Below the pieces are notes generated by a model. That model searched no databases. It saw only the letters and a list, made by a program, of their open reading frames with translations, and had not been told where the DNA came from. Position numbers and translations under genes: made by a program. DNA of 64,000 nucleotides from positions 22,123,323 through 22,187,322 of the forward strand of contig NW_024881272.1 in the NCBI RefSeq assembly GCF_018691265.1. The letters run 5' to 3'. Within the stretch, counting starts at the first letter, position 1. Each line of letters opens with the position of its first letter. Positions 52,101 through 61,068 of this stretch are shown one piece after another. This DNA comes from Tyto alba. Its lineage: Eukaryota; Chordata; Aves; Strigiformes; Tytonidae.

Positions 52101-52878
52101 AAATCAGAAAACTTTCCAAACATCACATGCAGTTGGAAATTTAAAATGTAGTCAGATTTAAAGCATTTATACCTCCCCCCATTGCCTTTATTCTTGGTAT
52201 TTACCCTCATGGGTCCATACTTTGGTTGTTTGATTTTTTTTTTTTTTTTCTTTAACGAATCACTACAGTCTATAATTCCTGCACTGGAAATAATTATTCA
52301 CTCAACTGCGATACAAATGATTTGAGCCAGTGCTCAAGAGCCGTGTTACACGGCAGGCTGGCAACAGGTTAAGAGACACTAGAAATACTTTGGTCAAAAT
52401 GCCCATTGGTTTTCCGTGTAAAAGTTAAATGCAGTTATGCTTATATCCTTTCCTGTATGATAACGCTCACCTGAAAATAGCAAAAGAACTTTTATTTCCA
52501 CACTCCCCCCCCAAAAAACAAAACAAAACAAAAACGGAAAATATCCATGTTCGCAAAAGTTTGCGAAAACAAGGCGCAGGGGCAGCGGCCGCCGCGCAGA
52601 CCCGGCCCTACCTCGGCGGGCTGGATGCAGAAAGCCTCGGCGATCTTCGCGTAGAGCTCGCGGGCGCTGCCGAAGCCCTCCACGCGGCCCGTGGGGCTGC
52701 CGTGCGCCAGCTGCGTGTGGAACTGCAGCCGCGACACAGTCGGGGCCGGGGCCGGGGCCGGGGCCGCCGCCGCCGCCTCCGCCGCGGGGGCCGGGGCCGG
52801 GGCCGCCGCCTCGCTCTCCACCAGCTTGACGGTCTCCTTGGACTTGTCCTTCTTCTTGCTCCTCAGCCCCAGCGGCAT
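28015..52878 (-). CDS. GIPC2: GIPC2, PDZ-domain scaffold protein, complete six-exon gene
   Basis: Coding exons on the minus strand are 52878-52612, 44606-44421, 40869-40689, 37438-37329, 36608-36527 and 28169-28015. They total 981 bases and encode 326 residues plus stop; human GIPC2 is about 315. All introns are GT-AG and the phases (0, 0, 1, 0, 1) join in one open frame. Layout: basic N-terminus with KKKDKSKET, Ala/Pro-rich stretch at 24-47, GH1 domain about 50-110, PDZ domain about 127-206 with carboxylate-binding loop LGLTI at 136-140, linker with RGRETLRLR, and GH2 domain about 255-326 ending near [24 protein letters not shown] proteins are cytoplasmic adaptors: the PDZ domain binds C-termini of receptors and RGS-GAIP-type partners, and GH2 binds myosin VI on endocytic vesicles. 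GIPC2 is preferred over GIPC1/3 because of the KSKET and LVE N-terminus, VCVGDHIE in the PDZ, VEEM before exon 5, and adjacent DNAJB4. Confidence 0.95.
28984..29015 (+). repeat. Two-copy 16-base tandem duplication
   Basis: TGCCTGAAAGAAGTTG occurs twice head to tail without mismatch within GIPC2 intron 5. Perfect identity suggests a recent local duplication. Confidence 0.85.
29389..29500 (+). repeat. A-rich / (AAAC)n / (AAC)n / (CCAA)n compound simple repeat
   Basis: About 110 bases made almost only of A and C: A runs, CACACA, AACAACAACAAC, CCAACCAACC and AAACAAACAAAC. The lysine-, asparagine- and threonine-rich open frames across it are artefacts of this composition. Confidence 0.9.
31661..31710 (+). 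repeat. Five-copy 10-base GC-rich tandem repeat
   Basis: Units of CAGCCCCGCG, with the first (CCGCCCCGCG) and last (CAGCCCCGCC) copies slightly different. It sits within the intronic CpG island. Confidence 0.9.
31781..31808 (+). promoter_or_regulatory. Cluster of overlapping GC boxes (CCGCC repeats)
   Basis: Repeating CCCCGCCCCG gives several overlapping Sp1/KLF-type GC boxes, readable on the minus strand as GGGGCGGGG. Together with the surrounding CpG island this favours promoter activity, but direction cannot be inferred. Confidence 0.5.
36527..36608 (-). CDS. GIPC2: GIPC2 coding exon 5, start of GH2 domain
   Basis: The acceptor is ACTTCAACAAAG before CCAACTGGAG, with a TTTTTTCCCTCT tract upstream. 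The donor is TTAG|GTGAGT. The 82 bases encode residues 249-275 plus one base, with the family signature [20 protein letters not shown], the first helix of GH2. Joining G from this exon to CT of exon 6 gives alanine, as in paralogues. Confidence 0.95.
36609..37328 (-). other. GIPC2: GIPC2 intron 4 (720 bases)
   Basis: The donor is GAAATG|GTACGG and the acceptor CAACAAAG. The intron is pyrimidine-rich on the plus strand, and no additional element was recognised. Confidence 0.85.
37329..37438 (-). CDS. GIPC2: GIPC2 coding exon 4, linker between PDZ and GH2
   Basis: The acceptor is TTTTGTCTTCAG before AAAAGCTGG; the split codon G|AA gives Glu212. It encodes residues 212-248: KLEPRSKGG, then the family-conserved basic strand [19 protein letters not shown]. 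The region between PDZ and GH2 is variable in the family, but the [12 protein letters not shown] block is strongly conserved. The donor is ATG|GTACGG. Confidence 0.95.
37439..40688 (-). other. GIPC2: GIPC2 intron 3 (about 3.25 kb)
   Basis: The donor is TTTG|GTGAGTGA. At the acceptor the pyrimidine tract is a GTT/GTTT simple repeat (about 37445-37467 on plus). An A23 run lies at 40551-40573. No other coding exon was seen. Confidence 0.85.
40551..40573 (+). repeat. A23 homopolymer run in GIPC2 intron 3
   Basis: Uninterrupted A run close to exon 3. No retroelement body was recognised next to it. Confidence 0.85.
40689..40869 (-). CDS. GIPC2: GIPC2 coding exon 3, C-terminal part of PDZ domain
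   Basis: The acceptor reads AAACAATAG before CGAATCAAAG, preceded by a long T tract. The 181 bases encode residues 152-211 plus one base: [20 protein letters not shown], then [21 protein letters not shown] and [22 protein letters not shown] is the usual PDZ core after the GLGF loop, and the HYEVAKML helix lines the ligand groove. The donor TTTG|GTGAGT is strong. Confidence 0.95.
40870..44420 (-). other. GIPC2: GIPC2 intron 2 (about 3.55 kb)
   Basis: The donor is ATAAAG|GTAAATTC. The acceptor is the T-tract/AATAG site at exon 3. AT-rich throughout. An exact 18-base direct repeat (44214-44231 and 44251-44268) lies about 150 bases inside the donor. No other exon was recognised. Confidence 0.85.
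44214..44268 (+). repeat. Spaced 18-base direct repeat
   Basis: TGAACTAATTTTGAATGA occurs exactly at 44214-44231 and 44251-44268, a 37-base period. It lies just inside intron 2 near the exon 2 donor. Confidence 0.85.
44421..44606 (-). CDS. GIPC2: GIPC2 coding exon 2, end of GH1 and start of PDZ
   Basis: The acceptor is CCTCCTGCACAG before ATTATGTTTTGC; the donor is ATAAAG|GTAAATT. The 186 bases encode residues 90-151: [33 protein letters not shown], then the PDZ entry with LGLTITDNG at 136-144. The stretch [21 protein letters not shown] is diagnostic for GIPC proteins. At 147-148 the residues are Cys-Pro where the human family members I recall have Tyr-Ala before FIK. Confidence 0.95.
49748..49769 (+). 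repeat. T22 homopolymer run
   Basis: Uninterrupted T run in GIPC2 intron 1, with no adjacent recognisable element. Confidence 0.85.
51141..51206 (+). repeat. A-rich / (AAAC)n simple repeat
   Basis: About 65 bases of A runs interrupted by single C bases and by CAAAC units. It sits in GIPC2 intron 1. Confidence 0.9.
52612..52878 (-). CDS. GIPC2: GIPC2 coding exon 1, N-terminus and GH1 domain start
   Basis: Encodes residues 1-89. The ATG at 52878-52876 has A at -3 and begins the family N-terminus [16 protein letters not shown]. No other in-frame ATG occurs in the roughly 290 open bases upstream, which fixes the start. Residues 24-47 are an Ala/Pro repeat encoded by GGCCCC-type hexamers. GH1 then begins with [17 protein letters not shown] and [10 protein letters not shown]. 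The donor is GAG|GTAGGG. A separate upstream ORF overlaps this start (see 52863-52976). Confidence 0.93.
52741..52806 (+). repeat. GIPC2: GGGGCC hexanucleotide repeats inside GIPC2 exon 1
   Basis: Two blocks of tandem GGGGCC on the plus strand (about 52742-52765 and 52787-52806), separated by GCCGCC units. They read GGCCCC in the coding direction and produce the Ala-Pro repeats of the protein. Length may differ between individuals or species. Confidence 0.85.
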
Positions 52879-52976
52879 CTTCCGCGCCTGTGACGGGCTC
52901 CCGCCGCCCGCCCGCCCGCCCGCGCCGGACTCTGCCCCCGGCGCCGCCCCGGCCCCGCACGGCCCCTCACGGCCAT
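52863..52976 (-). other. Upstream ORF overlapping the GIPC2 start codon
   Basis: An ATG at 52976-52974 with G at -3 and G at +4 opens a 37-codon frame, different from that of GIPC2, ending in TGA at 52865-52863. It overlaps the GIPC2 ATG by 16 bases. If the transcript begins upstream of 52976, this reading frame would be met first and could lower GIPC2 translation. Its peptide is Arg/Gly/Ala-rich, as expected from GC-rich sequence, and need not be functional. Confidence 0.45.
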
Positions 52977-55888
52977 GCCGCCGCCAGGTGCGGCTGGGCC
53001 GGGCCCGCCCCGCCCCGCTCCCCGCGCAGCTCCCCGCGCTTCGCCCCGCTCCCCGGCGGCTCGGGGGGCAACGGGCCACGGCCCGGCCCTGCCCACGCCC
53101 CCACACCACCAGCCCCGGTCGAAGCGGGGTCGCACACCGAGGACCCCCACAGCCCACCCTGGAAGCCACAAGCGGCCGTAACTAAAGCAGAGGAACAGGG
53201 ACTTGGGTCAGCAAGTTATTCATACAAATAAATAATCTTTCCCATCCCTGATGGTGAATGGGACAGCACCAAGAATGCCGAGTTTGCCAAAGCCTGTTAC
53301 GGCCTATTTTCTGACCCCTTCAAGGACATCTCTTCCACTTTTTTCTACTTGGGCATTATATAAAGTGTACACTGTGAAGTGTACTTACATACCATTAAAG
53401 TGGAAAAGTGTAAAAAGTTTACCATCTTTCCACTCACTAGTTCAGGAATTTCTACCAATAAGGAAATATTAAATATTGATCAGAATAGGTTTATATCCTC
53501 CAAGGATTAGTAAAGCAACAGCCATATAAAGCAAAGTTTAAGAGGCTTCCTATTGAACTGGACAACAGCTTTGTAATACTGAGATTTAATATATATTTGA
53601 AAAATGTATTTTCTAACATTTTGAAGATTTAAAATATTTCCTTCTCCACCATGGAATAGAGAAATGTATTTTATGGAATGAGTTGGTTGTTCACAAGTTA
53701 CAGAAGACATCTGTGCTCCAATCTAAGTACACTCACCTCAGTGGAATTGCTCTATTTTCACTGGTGTACTGAATCCACTCAAGATGTGAAGAGTGAAAAT
53801 CCCATGCAGCAACATCCAGCACTTCTAAATGAATTGGCTATAAAGCTGCAGAGAGAAGGAGCATTGACTTACCGCATCTTCTAACTCACAGAATAAAAAA
53901 GATAAACCACTTCTTAGAAGAAGAAAAAAAAAAAAAAAAAAGTGTTCTGGCACACGGAGTCAGACCAGGTAGGCACAGAGAAGTGAATTATTAGGAGGCA
54001 GCCCACAGTCAAAAGTTCTTAGCATAGCTAGTCAGAGAGTACTTGGAACACCTCATAAAATACATACAACTTTCAAGCTGCTCATATTGTGAGGAAAAAA
54101 AAAATGGTTTGAAGCCAGTTGGATCTCAGTCTTTGCAGATAGCATGGGGTAGATTTAACTGAAAACTCAAAAATGCTTAACTTTGATCCGATTCTAAGAC
54201 TACTGAATTCAAAATTATTAATTTTCTAGTAATTTCCACCAATAAAAAAAAAAACCACCACAGAATAAACTGACTTTCACAATTTAATAGTTGACTTCAT
54301 AGTCCAGTTTGAAACCAGAAAACTTAAACTGAAGATTTCTCTGACCTGTGTGTAACTTTCCCCATTATTGGAATGCAATTCAGACAGCACGCTGCCTTAG
54401 GTTGGATGAGATTGCAGTGAGATTAAATGGAATAGATTAAATAACAGTATCAAACTGTTCATGTTCATTCTAATATTTAGGGGATTTTGCTGTTTTGCAA
54501 TTTTAAATGGGCAATTTCTTTTGAAACAATGTCTTTTTTCATTTACTAAAATGTAGTACAGTGGAACTGGTGACATTGACAAGTATTTGTCTTGTCTCTA
54601 CTGAACCTGATGTCTACCAACTCATTCCTTCTCTTCTGAAAAGATAGCTGAACCAATGTCAAAAAACAGTAAGTACTGTTTACAATCATTACTGATGTTA
54701 ACAATTTAGTTAATGTAAATGAAAAGAGTCACATTTCCGTATAATGACATACATGGGTTGATTTGTTTTATTTTAAAAACTCGGACATTGACATAGTCCT
54801 AATTTAGATATCGGTTGCAAAACTTTCTTCAATGAAAGTGTTAATGCTTCCATGTTTCATATGGAAAAGGATGGAAAAAGACAGCTGAAGTTGTACAAGA
54901 ACTATGCTGATCCTCCTTACAGCTTGGAGCAACAGCCTCAGCTTTTAATTGTGGAAAGAAAAAGTGAAGAGACCAACAGATCTGACAATGAACTGAAGAT
55001 CACATTGTACTGTTCAATACAAACAGTATGGAGCATGTATATGCTATCGTTATTTACATGATGTAACAGATGAAAATAAACCTTTTTGTTGTTTAAATCA
55101 GAGGAACATTCCACATATGCTAAATTATTCTTAAAAAAACAAACCTAGAAAAGCATCTATGTGAAGCTGTCATAGCTTTGGCAAGAAATGGTAAAGAAGT
55201 GTTCAGCACTCAGTTTCACCCGTTCACTACTGCTACATATACTTATTTTTTGCTAAACTGTGAATGCTGTTTATTAATATTGCTCTGAAAACAGATTAGC
55301 AGTTTCAACCATTCAGATTTAACCAGCATTACATAGTGTTGACCAAGCAATCTGTAGAGCTAGAAAGTAGTCAGATTGCTGAGAACCTCAAAGAAAGAAA
55401 CCTGTAATGGATACAAGCCGTTTTCGCCAACTACAATCAGTCCTGCTCTCAGGCTCCCTTGAACATGTACCCTCTAGGGAAGTTATCTGTCACCATTAAC
55501 TAAAACAAATTAAAACTAGATCATGAATCCAAAGAAGCCTCCAGCAATTCAGGATAGCTAGAATCCAAAAATTACTTAAACTTCACTTTTTATAAGTGAC
55601 ATCAGAGTTAACAATTTAAAAAATGTTAATAATCAATTATTAGCCTTGGTTTTAGAAGGAAAAATTCACCATGTACTAGAAAAAAATGGAAAAATGGATT
55701 TCAGTCCTTTTATCCTATGATTATATTAGACATTGCACTTACCACATGCTTTACTTTCTCAGACAAAGTACACAGTTCAGAATTATGGCATGCAACAGCC
55801 ATAAAGTTTGTGGGGAAAGTATGTGCAATCAGAGTCATGTTACTGCATATGAAATGCCGCAGTGCTATACTGCAGACTATAACTGTCA

Positions 55889-55913
55889 CATATATATATA
55901 CATATATATATAT
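55889..55913 (+). repeat. (TA)n microsatellite
   Basis: Alternating TA interrupted by one CA step. The same motif recurs in shorter form near 59.76 kb. Confidence 0.85.
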
Positions 55914-58390
55914 TTTACGTGTATTGAACCTGTGAAGATCTTACCTGAAGCATATTACATCTTTCTGGTCATTCATGTTCCAAATGAAGCAATCGCTTCA
56001 AAGAATTACTGGTATGACCAGAGAACAAAGAGCTTTTTTAAGAACTTTCAAGACCTTATCTGGTTTAGTCTAATGAAAATAAGACTGACAAGAGACATAG
56101 CTGGTGTTTATATCTATGATAGCATTAAATTGATATAAACTAACAAAAGAATGTTGATGAAAATAAAACTGAAACTTCCTACTCATAAATATTAAAAACC
56201 ATTTTTTAAACCAGAGGATACTGCAAATTAAGGCCTTTCAATAAGATTGTATTTCCTCCTCCATTTTAAGACCAAAGTTCAAATAGGACTGCCTGTGACA
56301 GGAAGGGCCCAAACTCCATTACCAAAACTTACTGATCTTCTGAGAGTTTGTCCATGCTACATTAAGTATTCTTATTTTGGCTTTGACACATGAAAAACAT
56401 CAACTAGTATAACCACCCTCTGAAAGTCCATGCAGCAACAATAAACTCACTTTGCACACTGAATTCAGTTTTGCAATCCTGACTCAACAGGGAGCAGAGG
56501 GGGATCCCAGGGAATTTTATCCTGCTTCCTATTACTTTTAAAATCAGTTTGTTGGTATATGAGGAAAATAAAAATACATAGTTTTCCTGGATCGCTCTCA
56601 GAAGTTGTTTGAGGTCATTATTACACTTGGCCACAGCTTTTCTGGCAAGGGTTGCTTCTCACTGAACCCAGCTTATCAACCTTTCTTTGGATATAAATAT
56701 AAAGCAGTTGAGACACTTCTTCGGAGCATGCCATAAAGTACTTATTCAGGGAAACGCTATGTTGTATTTCAAGAGCTGGTTGGGTAGGGATTTTGTTTTT
56801 TTTAATTATGTAGGGCAGCAGGAGTGTGGAGATGATAATTTGTCCTTGATAAAGCAATCAGGCATGACTAACGAGATTGTTATTGTATAGCTCCTCCCTT
56901 GGGTAAGCCAGTAATTCCAGGAGAACAAAACAAGCACAGGCCAGTTACACCTTCTAGACCCAGAGGGAGCAACAGTAGATTTCTACTTTCACTCTTTAAA
57001 TAATAGAAAAATTAATTGGAGGAGCCAGAAGGAAAAAATCATGCCATCCAACAGTCTACTGGTGAGCAATCTGACAGATGAAGAGCCAAGATTCTGTACT
57101 TTGTGCGGAGATTAGTACTGCCATTTGCCCAGTTTGCATGCCAAACAGTAAGTGAACACATGAATACCCTGGTTCTACAGGATTTGTTCATTAAGCAATA
57201 TAGTGAAAACTATTACATGTCAGCTGTAAAGGAGGACTAGCATTTAGTGACTGGAAAACTGGCTCAATTATATTTACAGTAGCATGTCCATGTCCTGTAT
57301 TTTTTAGACCTAGCATATGAATTAAAGTGCACAGAGTTTTACCCTGAATCATAGCAAGTTTCACTGGTGGGGTAAAACCTATTCTACCCCCAAAGTATGT
57401 TACCAGTGAGTCAGACTAGCACGTAAGATCTGCATGCTAGAAAGGAATGGAATGCATTTAGTTTGTCAGTTGTCTAGTGACCTTCAGATCTGCCTAGGAG
57501 CTTCATCAACTATCTAAACTAATAAAGGGAGCTAAGTGTCAGCATGAGAGCTGTCACAACCACTGTGACCTGGAGCTCTGGAAGTGGATCCCCATGGGAC
57601 TGATACTCCTGAAGTCAGGGAAAGTGACTCCAGATCTGGCAGGGACTGACCAGATCTTCACAAACATACTTCTGTTCTTCTCCACAATCATTTGAATGTA
57701 GTGTCTTTCCCTTCCATTCTGCATTCCGCTTTTTCTGCCATCTGAAGTACAGAAACCATTTAGTCACACACACCATTCTCTCAAACCCCTATCTACGAAG
57801 TACTTGCTATGGGATAATCCTGTCAGCTGGACAAACAGGTCATTATCAAGTATGCAAGTGGCTAAAGCAGCAAAATAACAGTCTGTCACGAAGGGATGAG
57901 ACACGTGATTAACAAGCCCTTACAAAGACTACAGACTTTACTCCTTCAGCTCAGTAGCACCCCAGATTCCTAGAATCACATTTTAAGACTGCATCATCAC
58001 ATTAGTGAGACCAAGTCATTGAGCTGCAAAAGCATCTTAAGGGCGTAAAGATTTGGTGTTTTTGAGGACTAAAATATTTTGAAAGACTCAAGGGTTATAG
58101 GCTAAGAATAAAAAAAGTTGTAGATATGTCTAGGATCATACAGCCTTAACTAAAGGCCAAAGAAAATAAGGTTTGGAAATCACTATTGTCTTTCTCGCTC
58201 AATAAAACCTAAATACCAGTCAGGTGCAGCCAGTATGTGTCAAAAAAAACCCCCACAAAGCACGACTCATTAATAGAGGAAGTTTAGTTTATGCAAGCAT
58301 AGGGCTAGTGGTACTTACCAAAAAGTAGAACTGATTCTTGGAGAAATTCAACTCCCTTTCCAGGCTGCCAACTTATTTTGGAACAGGCTG

Positions 58391-58422
58391 CCCCCCCCCC
58401 CCCCCCCCCAAAAAAAAAAAAA
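58391..58422 (+). repeat. C19 run joined directly to A13 run
   Basis: Nineteen C are followed without interruption by thirteen A. The preceding GGAACAGGCTGCCC resembles a short piece of the CR1 3' region in plus orientation, but only a few bases match. Long C runs are rare and often mis-sequenced, so the exact length is uncertain. Confidence 0.8.
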
Positions 58423-61068
58423 TCCACAACTAATAGCAGATTACCCAAGACAATGGTCTCCTCCAGTCTCTAAGCAAAACTATGCAAGGTCAAGAACTCT
58501 ATGGCACACTGATACCTGTGCACAGCTCAACCAGGTCTTTAAAACCAAGCCAGCTACGGACCTCTTCTTCACCCATGCTTTGGCTCTTTAGCATTAAAGG
58601 TACAACTGGTATGAGCTGGAATGAGCTTCATTCATTTACAGCACTATGCATTGATCCGATGGATGCCTCCTCACTGTGCTTGGATTTTTGAGAATCAGAC
58701 ATGGATACTGTTTTGAGCATTTACTAAAAATTCTAGAACTATCACATCTGAGAATTAGAACACCGATAATCTCATTTGACTGATCATCATGGTACATATT
58801 GCTCATCTTCAGCACTGTGTGTGAAGTTTGGACTGAAGGTCACAATGAAAATAGGAGTGAAGTCTAGAAGAGGACATAGGAATGAAGACAAAGCTTCCAG
58901 CCTATAAAAAGCAAATGGAAGTGAGTACACACAAAGTTGCAAGATGAAGGTGGTAAGAACAACAGTGGAGACCCAACCTCAGTTAGAGAGTCTGTTATTT
59001 CAGTAACAAAGTAAACAGGTCAGGACTCAAAACCAACCCAAAACCACAACATCTGTTCAACACACCACAAATGGGCTTCAACAAGTTTTCAGCATAGATA
59101 ATAGAAAAAAAAGCTCAGTGGGAGAGTGGAATACTAATATCTTCATGACATCAGAAAGCCTGCTCTGGAGCAATCACAGAGTACCATTGTATGGCAGAAA
59201 GGGGAAACGGTTGTGATGTAGCTTGCCCTACTCTTCCAACAGCTTGAGGTTATCAGAAAGCTTGATGTTGGGAAGATTAAAAAAAGGTTCTTCAGAAGTA
59301 GATGTTTTCACAGACTTGTTGAATGAACTCCTCCAAAGTAACCAAATTACTTTTGCTTTCTATGTATGGCATTTAAGAAATCTTCAAGAGATCAAAATAT
59401 CCTCCTCATCCCAACCTGGACTCATGAATGTCCATTTTATTTACATGTATTTCAGTAGTTATAGATATAGTAGGTGACGGAGTATTTGCTTCCTTCTCTC
59501 AAGCAGCCTTTATTAAATAAAGTGTTTTTTAAAACATAGCTTTTAAGCACATTTTTTAATTAGAAAAATATTATTTTTTGTGACCCCTGGATTAGATAGA
59601 TATTGATGCTCCCTCTCATACTCTGAAGTAATTCCATGTGTTTTTTTCTGAAACATATACTTTGTTGCCTCTCCATAAGAAAAGAAATACAAGCATTTCA
59701 TACCAGTCCTCTAGTTCTGTATTTTGAGCATGAAAACAGTTTGAAAAGTTTAGTTTGCTATACATATATATATACACCTCTAAATACACAAGATACTGCA
59801 ATTCCTCTATTTAACACTAATCCTCTTACCTGAAGATGGTTACAAAAAATAGTCCTAGTTGCTGTAACTTTTTTTTTAACAAGTTGGACTATGGTTACAA
59901 GATCCTGGATTACAAAATACTCAATTCCATTAGCTTTTAAACTGACAAACAGGTATTTTATGATGATATGCTTTTAAAGTTCTGTAGCTTATAGCATCTG
60001 CCATCATAACAAAGAGAAAGTCAAAACCCAACTTTACACTTTTTACTTAAAAACCACGTAAGAAGTGCAATATGGAACATACTGAAATGGAAGTTTTTTG
60101 AACAAACAATAATATATAGTGTTAACGATATGCATAAGCACTAAGCAGCAAATTTTCTCCCTTTGTGATACTGCTCCAGCAATTGTTAAGTTCTTTGTAG
60201 AATAAGGACTACAACTAACTGACACTGTTAAGAAGAGATCTGCAGTTGAAAACCTGACTCTAACAGTATCTCCTAGAAATTCTATTCCTTTGAGTAATAG
60301 AAATGGGATTCTTCTTGTGCTCATTAAAAAGTGATTGTAAATTAAATCCCAACCTCCATATGATTTACTTACCTGCAGAAAATCACATATATAAAGATAA
60401 CACTGCTATTTCTTAAGTTACCTAGCAGAGAAGGTAACTAAATTTCCAAAAGCCTTACAGCAAATCTTACGTATTTTCTTATGAAGAAAAAAAAAAAAAA
60501 CAAACCACAAAATAAAACCCAAACCAAAAAAAACCCCTTTCAAAGTGTTGTTAAAGCACTGTAATATGGTTTTAAACTCAAGTAACAGATCACGCCCACA
60601 AGGCATTTCTTTCACCAAAATCATGCCACAATCAAGGGAACCAGCCCTATTACTATATTATAAAACTAGACTATTACAGAGGGCTCTCCATTTCCCTATG
60701 TGCCTTTTAACTCCAGACAAGTAATTTGTATTCGAAATTCAAAAAGGACTCAATACAAGCATATGAAAGTTTATGGGCAACCCTATCCCACTTTGTGTCT
60801 TAAGCAAACTTCCCTTTAGCTAGAACCTGGGCTTTTCCTTCTTCATGGGAGTAAAGTTCAGCCTTTGACAATAATTGAGATCAGCATGATCTTTAAATAT
60901 CTGTGCTAGCCAAATGCTTTTAGTGTTCTTCGTGCATCTTTCCACTCGAGCATAGACCTACTCCCTAGGGATTCAAGCTGTCACATCAGTACCACCCATA
61001 TTTGGGCTAAGCCTCATTTGCAGAACATGGCCCATACCACTGTCTCGTGAAAAGTGCAAGTCCAGGTT

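Larger units (their letters stand above)
44607..52611 (-). other. GIPC2: GIPC2 intron 1 (about 8.0 kb)
   Basis: The donor is GAG|GTAGGG within the CpG island and the acceptor CCTGCACAG. The intron holds a GC-richer patch at about 45.43-46.34 kb with overlapping open frames on both strands (none recognised), a T22 run at 49748-49769, and an A-rich simple repeat at 51141-51206. No further GIPC2 exon was recognised. Confidence 0.85.
52545..53180 (-). promoter_or_regulatory. GIPC2: GIPC2 CpG-island promoter and 5' region
   Basis: A dense CpG island covers exon 1, the exon 1 donor and about 300 bases upstream of the start codon. The transition to AT-rich DNA is sharp at both ends. It has no TATA box, and GC-box-like CCCGCCCCGCCCCG sequences lie near 53.00-53.01 kb. 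This is the usual architecture of broadly expressed genes. The transcription start site cannot be placed from sequence. Confidence 0.75.
53181..61068. other. Intergenic DNA between GIPC2 promoter and DNAJB4 3' side
   Basis: AT-rich DNA with scattered short open frames of up to 150 codons on both strands (for example 55686-56138 plus). None shows a recognisable domain, and that frame runs through a (TA)n microsatellite. Simple repeats occur at 53.93, 55.89, 58.39 and 60.49 kb. No further genes were recognised. Confidence 0.6.

Noticed and set aside
52691..53231. Plus-strand open frames antisense to GIPC2 exon 1
   Set aside because: They mirror the GC-rich coding exon and promoter; low complexity and no family similarity.
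55686..56138. 150-codon plus-strand open frame
   Set aside because: It runs through a (TA)n microsatellite that gives an Ile-Tyr repeat, and no domain or conserved motif is visible.
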